A stretch of DNA of 9,169 nucleotides, taken from Flavobacteriales bacterium (GTDB lineage Bacteria > Bacteroidota > Bacteroidia > Flavobacteriales_D > Sanyastnellaceae). The translations under genes were made by a program, and so were the position numbers. The stretch is taken from NCBI GenBank assembly GCA_947464885.1, contig CANHYZ010000056.1, positions 1-9,169 of the forward strand. Direction: 5' to 3'. This document shows, in pieces, positions 1 through 6,396 of this stretch. Below the pieces are notes generated by a model that saw only the letters and a list, made by a program, of their open reading frames with translations, was not told the origin of the DNA and did no database searches. The stretch's first letter is position 1; each line of letters opens with the position of its first letter.

Positions 1-1160
1 GGAAAGAGGCTACTGCGGCGCTTGATCAATTGGTGCGCAGTCAGGGACAATGGCAGCAGGAAATGGATTACATCCAGTTTCAATTGCAGGAGTTGCGCAA
101 AGCGGATCTGCATGATCTGCGGCAAGAGGCCCTCGAGCAGGAATTACATATGCTAAACAACGCCGAGCAAATCAAAAGTGCACTTGAAGCCGCTCACGGT
201 TTTATAGAAGGAGGCGAGGACAGCGCGTTTCAGCTGATCAGCAGAGCCAAGGCGCAATTGACGAAGTTGGGTGGAGAGCACGCCGGAATGAAGGATTACA
301 TTACCCGATTGGAGAGTTCGCTGGTTGAGTTGCGCGAGTTATCGCGTGACATGGAAAGCTTCTCCGGTCGTGTTGAAGTCGATGACCGTAAAGCGCAAAT
401 GCTTGGAGATCGCCTGTCAGCACTGTATTCATTGCAGAAGAAACATCGGATGAATTCTGTGGAAGAATTGATTCAGTTAGAGATTGAATTGGCGAACAAA
501 GTGGAGCTATCCAACACGAGCGACGAAAAGATAGAGCAACTGCAAAAGCAATGTGCCGGTTATGAAAGGAAGCTTGCTGAGCTTTCAGACGAGCTTCACG
601 AAACCAGAATTTCCGGCGCTTTGCGGGCTGAAAAGGAGATGTCAGGTTACTTCGCACAATTGAGCATGGAGCACGCAGGTGTGTCGTTGCGTGTGGAGAA
701 GGGAACTACGTTTCATGCACTCGGTGTGGATGAGGTGTCGTTTTTATTCAAGGCCAACAAAGGGTCACAATTCCAGGCCATACACAAGGTTGCCAGCGGC
801 GGAGAGCTCTCGCGCGTGATGCTGGCCATAAAAGCATCCATCAGTAAACATCGCAAATTGCCTGTATTGATTCTTGATGAAATCGATCAAGGGGTGAGTG
901 GTGAAGTAGGGCTGAAGATCGGTCGCATTCTCAAAGAAATGAGCGCAGATATGCAGTTAATTGTTATAACGCATTTACCACAAATTGCGGGGAAATCAGA
1001 TCATCATTGGAAGGTGCGTAAGTACGCCGATGAGATAGCTACCTTCACGGAAGTGGTTCCACTGGAAGGTGAAGACCGCATCAATGAATTGGCCGAAATG
1101 CTGAGTGGTAAAAAGCTCACGGCAGCATCGCTGGCCAATGCGCGTGAACTAATGGCCTGA
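1..1160 (+). CDS. recN: DNA repair protein RecN, C-terminal part (5' end outside window)
   Basis: RecN is an SMC-like ATPase of the cytoplasm that acts in recombinational repair of double-strand breaks. The reading frame is open from base 3 to the stop at 1158-1160, giving 385 residues; family members are about 550, so roughly the first 165 residues, including Walker A, lie beyond the left edge. The first part (about residues 10-210) is Gln/Glu/Leu-rich coiled coil, with the family-typical DYIQFQLQEL near its start. The ABC signature SGGELSR is encoded at 795-815. Walker B follows as LILDEID with the D-loop region QGVSGEV, then the ITHLPQIAGK switch-His segment. The end, LANARELM, resembles the end of E. 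coli RecN. The stop lies two bases from the stop of the convergent asnS. No true start codon is present: the TTG at 30 and GTG at 33 are internal. Identity is very secure. Confidence 0.96.
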   Translation, partial: KEATAALDQLVRSQGQWQQEMDYIQFQLQELRKADLHDLRQEALEQELHMLNNAEQIKSALEAAHGFIEGGEDSAFQLISRAKAQLTKLGGEHAGMKDYITRLESSLVELRELSRDMESFSGRVEVDDRKAQMLGDRLSALYSLQKKHRMNSVEELIQLEIELANKVELSNTSDEKIEQLQKQCAGYERKLAELSDELHETRISGALRAEKEMSGYFAQLSMEHAGVSLRVEKGTTFHALGVDEVSFLFKANKGSQFQAIHKVASGGELSRVMLAIKASISKHRKLPVLILDEIDQGVSGEVGLKIGRILKEMSADMQLIVITHLPQIAGKSDHHWKVRKYADEIATFTEVVPLEGEDRINELAEMLSGKKLTAASLANARELMA

Positions 1161-1162
1161 TC

Positions 1163-2599
1163 TTAAAATTCTGCGTTTTGCGGAGTGCGCGGGAATGGAA
1201 TCACATCGCGGATATTCGACATTCCTGTTACGAACATAATCAGTCGTTCGAAGCCCATACCAAATCCGGCATGCTTGCATGTTCCGAATTTACGCGTCTC
1301 CAGATACCACCAAATGTGATCTTCCGGAATATTGAATTGCGCGCATTTTTCACGCAACATTTCATAGCGTTCTTCGCGCTGTGATCCGCCGATAATTTCT
1401 CCGATACCGGGCACGAGTATGTCCATCGCGGCAACGGTTTTACGCCCTTGCTCATCAGGCTCATTCATGCGCATGTAGAACGCTTTGATGGCTGCAGGAT
1501 ATCCCGTGATGATGACCGGTTTCTGAAAGTGCTTCTCAACCAGGTAGCGCTCATGCTCACTTTGCATGTCGATTCCCCACTCAACGGGGTATTTGAATTT
1601 CTTTTTCTTGAAATGATTGGAGTTAAGCAGGATGTCGATGGCCTCGGTGTAAGTGACGCGCTCGAATTCGTTGCTGACAATCATATTCAAGCGTTCCAAC
1701 AGGGGCATGGATTGGCGATCATCGACAGGCTTTTGCTTGTCTTCATTGAGTTCGCGCTCTTGCAGGAATTCGAGATCATCGGTGCAGTTATCCAGTGCAT
1801 ACTGAATACAGAACTTCAAGCAATCTTCGCCAAGATCCATGTTGTCGACGATGTCGTTGAAGGCAACTTCAGGCTCGATCATCCAGAACTCAGCTAAGTG
1901 ACGGCTGGTGTTGGAGTTTTCGGCGCGAAAAGTTGGCCCGAAGGTGTAGACTTTACCCAGCGCAAGTGCTGCCAGTTCTGCCTCGAGCTGTCCGCTCACA
2001 GTCAGGTTGGTAGGCTTGCCGAAAAAGTCTTCGCTGTAATCGACGCTTCCTTTTGCGGCTATTTCTTCGGGATTCAAATTGGTGACGCGGAACATTTCTC
2101 CGGCCCCTTCAGCATCACTTCCTGTGATGATGGGGGAGTGGAGGTAGTAAAAACCGCGGTCGTTGAAGAATTTGTGGATGGCAAATGCCAGGTGATGGCG
2201 AATGCGGAATACGGCACCGAAGGTATTGGTGCGGAAACGCAGGTGTGCTTTTTCACGCAGAAATTCCAGTGAGTGACGCTTCATCTGAATAGGGTATTCA
2301 TTGGGGTCACAATCGCCCAGGATTTCCAGTGTGTCGCAGATGATTTCAATGTCCTGGCCTTTGCCAAGGCTCTTCTGGACTTTACCCGTTGCAGCTACTG
2401 ATGCACCTGTTTGAAGGCGCTTAAGAGTGGACTCTCCGTGTTGTTCCTTGTTGACCACAATCTGCATGGTGCGTATGGTGGAACCGTCAGAAACGGAAAG
2501 AAATTGATCGTTACGCAACGTACGCACCCAGCCACGAACGGTGACTGTGCTGTCGATGGGTTGCGATTTAAACAGGTCGGCGATAGTCGGATGAGCCAT
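1163..2599 (-). CDS. asnS: asparaginyl-tRNA synthetase (AsnRS, class II)
   Basis: This cytoplasmic class IIb synthetase joins asparagine to tRNA-Asn using ATP. From the ATG at 2597-2599 it has 478 residues, close to the usual 465-480. An N-terminal OB-fold anticodon-binding domain spans about residues 15-105 (VRGWVRTLRN near its start). The catalytic domain follows: motif 1 around 149-170 (HSPIITGSDAEGAGEMF), motif 2 around 224-244 (FRAENSNTSRHLAEFWMIEPE) and motif 3 around 445-459 (GFGMGFERLIMF). The protein ends in RTPQNAEF, the AsnRS-type ending. GSDAEGAGEMF and the C-terminus favour AsnRS over AspRS. The frame extends upstream to a GTG at 2629, but those ten residues (VNSQLNFFP) look like leader, and MAHPTIADLF is a family-like start. 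The gene lies downstream of the ABC ATPase gene on the same strand with 125 bases between them, so read-through is possible but unproven. Confidence 0.97.
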   Translation of the reverse strand: MAHPTIADLFKSQPIDSTVTVRGWVRTLRNDQFLSVSDGSTIRTMQIVVNKEQHGESTLKRLQTGASVAATGKVQKSLGKGQDIEIICDTLEILGDCDPNEYPIQMKRHSLEFLREKAHLRFRTNTFGAVFRIRHHLAFAIHKFFNDRGFYYLHSPIITGSDAEGAGEMFRVTNLNPEEIAAKGSVDYSEDFFGKPTNLTVSGQLEAELAALALGKVYTFGPTFRAENSNTSRHLAEFWMIEPEVAFNDIVDNMDLGEDCLKFCIQYALDNCTDDLEFLQERELNEDKQKPVDDRQSMPLLERLNMIVSNEFERVTYTEAIDILLNSNHFKKKKFKYPVEWGIDMQSEHERYLVEKHFQKPVIITGYPAAIKAFYMRMNEPDEQGRKTVAAMDILVPGIGEIIGGSQREERYEMLREKCAQFNIPEDHIWWYLETRKFGTCKHAGFGMGFERLIMFVTGMSNIRDVIPFPRTPQNAEF

Positions 2600-2697
2600 G
2601 GGAAAAAAGTTGAGCTGCGAATTTACCACAGGAAGGGGTTATTCGCTGAAGGAAACAAAGGCGGTTTTTAGAAACGGGGCATCCCTTCTTGAATCAA

Positions 2698-2712
2698 AGG
2701 AGCGGCGCTCCT
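2698..2712 (-). terminator. possible terminator hairpin after the ABC ATPase gene
   Basis: A perfect six-base stem, AGGAGC and GCTCCT around a three-base loop, lies 12 bases past the ABC ATPase stop codon. On the minus strand it is followed by TTTGATTC, a weak T tract. The position is right for an intrinsic terminator separating this gene from asnS, but the T run is short, so efficiency is doubtful. It could also be a processing or attenuation element in the asnS leader. Confidence 0.4.
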
Positions 2713-2714
2713 GT

Positions 2715-2729
2715 CTTGAATAATTCAAG
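2715..2729. repeat. perfect inverted repeat over the ABC ATPase stop codon
   Basis: CTTGAAT and ATTCAAG are perfect seven-base arms around a single A. The minus-strand stop codon at 2725-2727 sits inside the right arm. A second copy of CTTGAAT at 2688-2694 could also pair with the same right arm, which would enclose the 2698-2712 hairpin in a larger stem. CTCCTG directly repeats on both sides of the palindrome (2709-2714 and 2730-2735). The role is unknown. Confidence 0.6.
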
Positions 2730-3435
2730 CTCCTGCCATGGATGCCGTTGGTGCGTTGATTAAGTCACTTTCCACTTTACCGTCGCGCATGCGCACGATT
2801 CTGCGCGCCATACGCGCAATATCTTCCTCGTGCGTTACAATCACGATGGTATTGCCGGCTGCGTGAATGTCATCGAAAAGCCCCATGATTTCATGGCTTG
2901 TTTTGGTATCGAGGTTCCCCGTGGGTTCATCGGCCAGGATGATGGAGGGGCGATTCACCAGGGCGCGCGCTACAGCGACACGCTGACGCTGTCCTCCGGA
3001 GAGTTCATTGGGCTTGTGATGCAAGCGGTCACCCAGTCCAACGCTAATCAGCGCTTGCTTGGCGCGTTCTTGCCGCTCCTCTTTGGGCACACCGGCATAC
3101 ACCAAGGGCAGCGCCACATTATCCAGGGCGCTGTAGCGAGGTAGGAGATTGAAGGTTTGAAATACGAAGCCGATTTCCTTGTTGCGAATTTCAGCCAATT
3201 CATTATCGCTGAGCTGAGCGACGTCCGGACCATTGAGAAAATAACTGCCCGAGGTCGGTGTGTCGAGGCATCCGATGATATTCATGATGGTACTCTTGCC
3301 CGAGCCGGAGGGCCCCATGAGTGCTACGTATTCGTTTTTGCGAATGGATAAATCCACGCCGTTTAAGGCTTTGATAACTTCATCACCGATGCGATAATGC
3401 TTGGTGAGACCTTCAATTCGGATAATTTCCTCCAT
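2725..3435 (-). CDS. ABC transporter ATP-binding protein, MacB/YknY/LolD type
   Basis: This is the nucleotide-binding subunit of an inner-membrane ABC system of the MacB/LolD class, which works with FtsX-like permeases in efflux, envelope stress or lipoprotein release. From the ATG at 3433-3435 it has 236 residues, normal for the family. Visible motifs are Walker A GPSGSGKST at 41-49, Q-loop Gln93 in FVFQTFNLLPR, signature LSGGQ at 145-149, Walker B IILADE at 165-170, D-loop GNLD at 173-176 and switch His202. FVFQTFNLLPR followed by a LENV-like segment points to the MacB/YknY branch rather than strict LolD. The frame also opens at a TTG at 3444, but that codon lies in a probable -7 box, so the ATG is preferred. 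No permease or membrane-fusion partner is in the window; the upstream neighbour is divergent and downstream is asnS, so the partner must be encoded elsewhere. The exact substrate cannot be told. Confidence 0.93.
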   Translation of the reverse strand: MEEIIRIEGLTKHYRIGDEVIKALNGVDLSIRKNEYVALMGPSGSGKSTIMNIIGCLDTPTSGSYFLNGPDVAQLSDNELAEIRNKEIGFVFQTFNLLPRYSALDNVALPLVYAGVPKEERQERAKQALISVGLGDRLHHKPNELSGGQRQRVAVARALVNRPSIILADEPTGNLDTKTSHEIMGLFDDIHAAGNTIVIVTHEEDIARMARRIVRMRDGKVESDLINAPTASMAGA

Positions 3436-3441
3436 AGGTTT

Positions 3442-3473
3442 CAAATGTACAATTTACAATCAAGAAAACGCAA
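3442..3473 (-). promoter_or_regulatory. putative promoter of the ABC ATPase gene (Bacteroidota type)
   Basis: On the minus strand TACATTTG (3449 down to 3442) is a perfect match to the TAnnTTTG -7 consensus of Bacteroidota. A TTG at 3473-3471 lies 21 bases upstream, within the 17-23 range reported for the -33 box. The start of transcription would fall only a few bases before or at the ATG at 3435, which would make the mRNA nearly leaderless. This rests on consensus matching alone. Confidence 0.45.
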
Positions 3474-3478
3474 GGATG

Positions 3479-3510
3479 TTTGATAATACAAATGATATAC
3501 ATTACTTTAG
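3479..3510 (+). promoter_or_regulatory. putative promoter of the surface-protein gene pair
   Basis: TTTG at 3479-3482 (-33 box) and TACTTTAG at 3503-3510 (-7 box, one mismatch to TAnnTTTG) are separated by 20 bases, the spacing typical of Bacteroidota sigma-A promoters. Transcription would start near 3515-3518, leaving a leader of about 20 bases before the ATG at 3535. No Shine-Dalgarno-like sequence is evident in that leader, which is usual for this phylum. Confidence 0.55.
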
Positions 3511-3534
3511 CTAGGAAAACCCGAGCCAAGATTC

Positions 3535-6351
3535 ATGTTTAGCCTGCGCAAATTTTTGATTCTCATTCTGGGGGCGATCTGCTTAGACGCTCAAGCGCAG
3601 TTGACGATTGACAATGCAATTAATGCCACAGGCGCCGTGCAGGATGTGTTGCTTGGTGCCGGGGTCACGGCCAATAATATCACCTTTCAAGGCAATAACG
3701 CTCAGATAGCAGGCTTCAATTGTAACGGTTGCGGATTGGGTATTGGCAGTGGTGTGGTGATTGGCACGGGTAATGTCGACGGTGCAGCAGGCCCTAACGA
3801 TGAAAACGGATTTAGTGGCGGTCCACCCTCAGGAAGCGACAGTGTAGGTGATGATGACCTGGAGCAGCTAAGTGGACAAGAGTTGCACAACACGGCCGTA
3901 TTGGAGTTTGACTTTATTCCCACGGGCGACAGTTTGGCGTTCAACTATGTTTTTTCCTCAGAAGAATATCCCGATTTCGTCAATCAGAATTTCAATGATG
4001 CCTTTGCTTTTTTTCTCAGCGGACCGGGCTTAACAGGGCCGTTCAGCAACAATGCCATGAATATCGCGCTGGTGCCTGGGACCACCGTTCCAATCAGTAT
4101 CAACACAGTGAATGCCGGCGAATACGCGCAGTACTACAACAACAACGGTGGCGATATGGCGAACATTCAGGCCAATGGATTCACGACAGTTCTGACAGCT
4201 TATGCGGAAGTCATTTGCGGCGAGCTCTACCACATAAAAATCGCAATCGGTGACGGTTTCGATGATCTCTATGATTCATGGGTGTATCTGGAGGGAGGTA
4301 GTTTTCAGAGTAATGTCTTGTCGTTGAATTATGCTCCCCCTGCATATTCAGCGCCAGCCGATGGAGGGATTTTTGAGGGCTGCCAGCCGGGAAGTTTGGC
4401 GTTCTCACGCAGCGGAAGCATAGACGGCGAGCAGACCTATAGTTTATCATTCGCAGGAAATGCGATCATCGGAACAGATATCATCTTTCCTTACACCGAG
4501 GTTGTTTTTCCACCTGGAATTGAAGAGGTGATTTTGAATTTTGAAGCAGTCCAGGATTTTGTATTGGAGGGAATGGAAACCCTAGATATTACACTAGAGA
4601 ATTTAGGTTGTGCCTCTACGAACGCAACGGTTTCTATCGGTATCTATGATTTACCTGCGCTTAATGTGTCGACGCAAGATGTGACCATTAATTGCGGACA
4701 AGCCGCGCTGCTGGAGCCACAGGTCACCGGCGGACTTGGAGATTACACCATAACCTGGTCGGATGGTTTTGAAGGGCCTTCGCGTACGGTTTTTCCGTCG
4801 GCCGCAACGACTTACAATTTCACGGTGAGCGACACGTGCGGTGTGGAGTCTGTGAGCACAACAGTGGATGTGTTGTTTGAGGTAAATCCTCCGCTGGTTC
4901 TCGACCTGGGTGCGGATTTATCTGTGACCTGCTTAGATATTGTCGATATCGTTCCTGTTGTTTCCGGAGGATACGGTGCATACAGTTATGCTTGGTATGT
5001 GGATGGTTCATTGCAATCGATTGCCGCACAACTTACTTACATGAGTGATCAAACCGGCACTATTGCATTGCAGGTTGAAGATCAGTGTGGCGTTGTCGCC
5101 GATGATTTGTTGAACTTTCAGGTGCCTGCGGTGCCGGTGGATTTTGAATTGGGCGCCGATTGGGAAGTGCGTTGTATCGATGAGGTTGCGTTGAATCCAA
5201 CGGTATCCGGAGGTGTTGGTTCCTACACGTACAATTGGCAAATAGATGGTTCGACGGTGAGCGCCGCAGCAGGCTATGCCGATTTTTTCGCACAGTCAGC
5301 CGAATTGACGCTGTTTGTAGAGGATGAATGCGGCAACAGTTCGCTTGATGCAGTCGATGTGGTTGTACCCGAAGTTGTAATCGAAGTCTTGCTGGGGGAG
5401 AATGTTGAGAGCAATTGCGTAACAACCAACGAGCTCATACCACAGGTGTCGGGAGGTAGTGGCAACCTAACCTATGAATGGAGGGCAGATGACGCGCTGT
5501 TTAGCAGTCAAACGCAGACAGATTACACGGCTTCGATAGATACGCCGATTCACCTTCAGGTAACCGATGAGTGCGGAAACACGGGCAGTGATTCCCTCAT
5601 GATTTTTATACCTGAAGTGCCTATTGAATTAACCATTACTTCGGACACTACAATATGCCTTTATGATGAAATTGAGGTGTATGCGCAGGCAACAGGTGGA
5701 ATTGGTGCTTTGACTATTCAATGGGAGGGAATGTCTAATAACCCCGTTGCGCGTTTTACACCCCTCGGGCCGAGCGTCTATCGATGCGTTGTCAATGACC
5801 TCTGCGGAAACGTAGCTACCGATCAGGTGCTGGTGAATACGGACTTCATTCAACCGAGCTTCAATTCGGTTTACTTGGACGATGAGACAATTGGATTGAC
5901 GAATTTATTGCCGGATTCCCTGGTTACATTTTGGGAGTTTTCGGATGGATCTTTATCGAATGATCACAACACTGAGCATAGGTTCAATACACTAGACGAA
6001 TGGGTGGCAACCTTGCATGCGTACACGCCGTTGGGTTGTCACAATACGGTCAGTCAGACCTTTCAGGCTACCGGTGAAATCTATATTCCAAATGCATTCA
6101 GTCCCAACGGTGATGGCTTGAATGACGTTTATAAGCCCGTGGGCAGAGACGTGCTCTCTTATCACCTGACAATTTTCAATCGCTTTGGACAGGTCGTCTT
6201 TGAGACGCGCGACATGGAGGAGTTCTGGACAGGGGGGTACTTAGGAGGCGATTATTTTGTGATGGACGGGCTTTATAGCTTTATTTTGCGAGCAACCGAC
6301 GCGAGATACAATACCATCGAACGTAGCGGAATGATAAGGGTGATGCGCTAA
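3535..6351 (+). CDS. choice-of-anchor L domain protein with five Cys-paired repeats and T9SS type B sorting domain
   Basis: This is a large secreted or surface protein of 938 residues. A Sec signal peptide covers residues 1-21 (basic FSLRK, hydrophobic core, AQA cleavage site before QLT). A choice-of-anchor L domain follows at about 22-262, shown by AVLEFDFIP, YVFSSEEYPDF, FNDAFAFFLSGPG, NIALVPGTTVPISINTVN and a closing LEGGSF. Residues 275-373 are Calx-beta-like (FEGCQPGSL through EGMETLDITLENL). Five tandem Ig/PKD-like repeats of about 80 residues span 376-769, then a PKD-like domain at about 774-846 (TFWEFSDGS). The type B gliding-motility-associated C-terminal domain occupies 849-938 (IPNAFSPNGDGLND, FNRFGQVVFE, FWTGG, DGLYSFIL). 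It is probably exported through Sec and T9SS and attached to or released from the surface. No enzyme motif is seen. It is the first gene after the 3479-3510 promoter and lies 45 bases before a shorter paralogue, probably in one operon. Function is unknown; adhesion or matrix building is a guess. Confidence 0.92.
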   Translation: MFSLRKFLILILGAICLDAQAQLTIDNAINATGAVQDVLLGAGVTANNITFQGNNAQIAGFNCNGCGLGIGSGVVIGTGNVDGAAGPNDENGFSGGPPSGSDSVGDDDLEQLSGQELHNTAVLEFDFIPTGDSLAFNYVFSSEEYPDFVNQNFNDAFAFFLSGPGLTGPFSNNAMNIALVPGTTVPISINTVNAGEYAQYYNNNGGDMANIQANGFTTVLTAYAEVICGELYHIKIAIGDGFDDLYDSWVYLEGGSFQSNVLSLNYAPPAYSAPADGGIFEGCQPGSLAFSRSGSIDGEQTYSLSFAGNAIIGTDIIFPYTEVVFPPGIEEVILNFEAVQDFVLEGMETLDITLENLGCASTNATVSIGIYDLPALNVSTQDVTINCGQAALLEPQVTGGLGDYTITWSDGFEGPSRTVFPSAATTYNFTVSDTCGVESVSTTVDVLFEVNPPLVLDLGADLSVTCLDIVDIVPVVSGGYGAYSYAWYVDGSLQSIAAQLTYMSDQTGTIALQVEDQCGVVADDLLNFQVPAVPVDFELGADWEVRCIDEVALNPTVSGGVGSYTYNWQIDGSTVSAAAGYADFFAQSAELTLFVEDECGNSSLDAVDVVVPEVVIEVLLGENVESNCVTTNELIPQVSGGSGNLTYEWRADDALFSSQTQTDYTASIDTPIHLQVTDECGNTGSDSLMIFIPEVPIELTITSDTTICLYDEIEVYAQATGGIGALTIQWEGMSNNPVARFTPLGPSVYRCVVNDLCGNVATDQVLVNTDFIQPSFNSVYLDDETIGLTNLLPDSLVTFWEFSDGSLSNDHNTEHRFNTLDEWVATLHAYTPLGCHNTVSQTFQATGEIYIPNAFSPNGDGLNDVYKPVGRDVLSYHLTIFNRFGQVVFETRDMEEFWTGGYLGGDYFVMDGLYSFILRATDARYNTIERSGMIRVMR
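4660..5841 (+). repeat. five tandem ~80-residue two-cysteine Ig/PKD-like repeats (protein level)
   Basis: The encoded segment, residues 376-769, repeats the pattern Cys, then a polar loop, P-x-V-(S/T)-G-G, an aromatic-x-W strand, and D-x-C-G at the end. First cysteines are at 387, 466, 547, 628 and 708 (steps 79, 81, 81, 80). Second cysteines, in DTCG, DQCG, DECG, DECG and DLCG, are at 435, 518, 599, 680 and 757. The within-pair distance is 48-52 residues. Each pair could form one disulfide per beta-sandwich after export. The copies are clearly diverged in DNA sequence, so the duplications are not recent. Confidence 0.85.
6079..6348 (+). other. T9SS type B C-terminal sorting domain (first paralogue)
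   Basis: This segment encodes residues 849-938. It begins with the hallmark IYIPNAFSPNGDGLND and continues with LTIFNRFGQVVFE, a Trp-Thr-Gly-Gly turn, DGLYSFILRA and a final basic MIRVMR. It matches the gliding motility-associated C-terminal domain family that directs cargo to the type IX translocon. No PorSS/Spr partner gene is in the window. Confidence 0.9.
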
Positions 6352-6396
6352 CAGACAACTTTGATTGCCGGAGTATAGTCACCAAAACAGACGTAA
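6352..6396 (+). other. 45-base gap between the paired surface-protein genes
   Basis: The gap is too short to hold much. CAACTTTG at 6355-6362 is one base away from a -7 TAnnTTTG box, but I see no TTG box at the right distance upstream and no hairpin followed by T residues. The simplest reading is that both genes share a transcript from the promoter upstream of 3535. Confidence 0.5.

Noticed and set aside
1448..2272. Long plus-strand open frames (1448-1897 and 1898-2272) opposite asnS
   Set aside because: They are antisense shadows of a secure asnS gene and show no recognisable family features.
2600..2629. GTG at 2629 as the start of asnS, adding ten residues
   Set aside because: The extra residues do not look like an AsnRS N-terminus, and the ATG at 2599 gives the family-typical start MAHPTIADLF and a normal length.
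3479..3492. TTTG-N6-CAAA as an operator in the divergent promoter region
   Set aside because: Arms are only four bases in AT-rich DNA, and one arm is already explained as the -33 box.
6355..6362. CAACTTTG as a separate promoter -7 box for the second surface-protein gene
   Set aside because: One mismatch at a key position and no TTG box 17-23 bases upstream; co-transcription is simpler.
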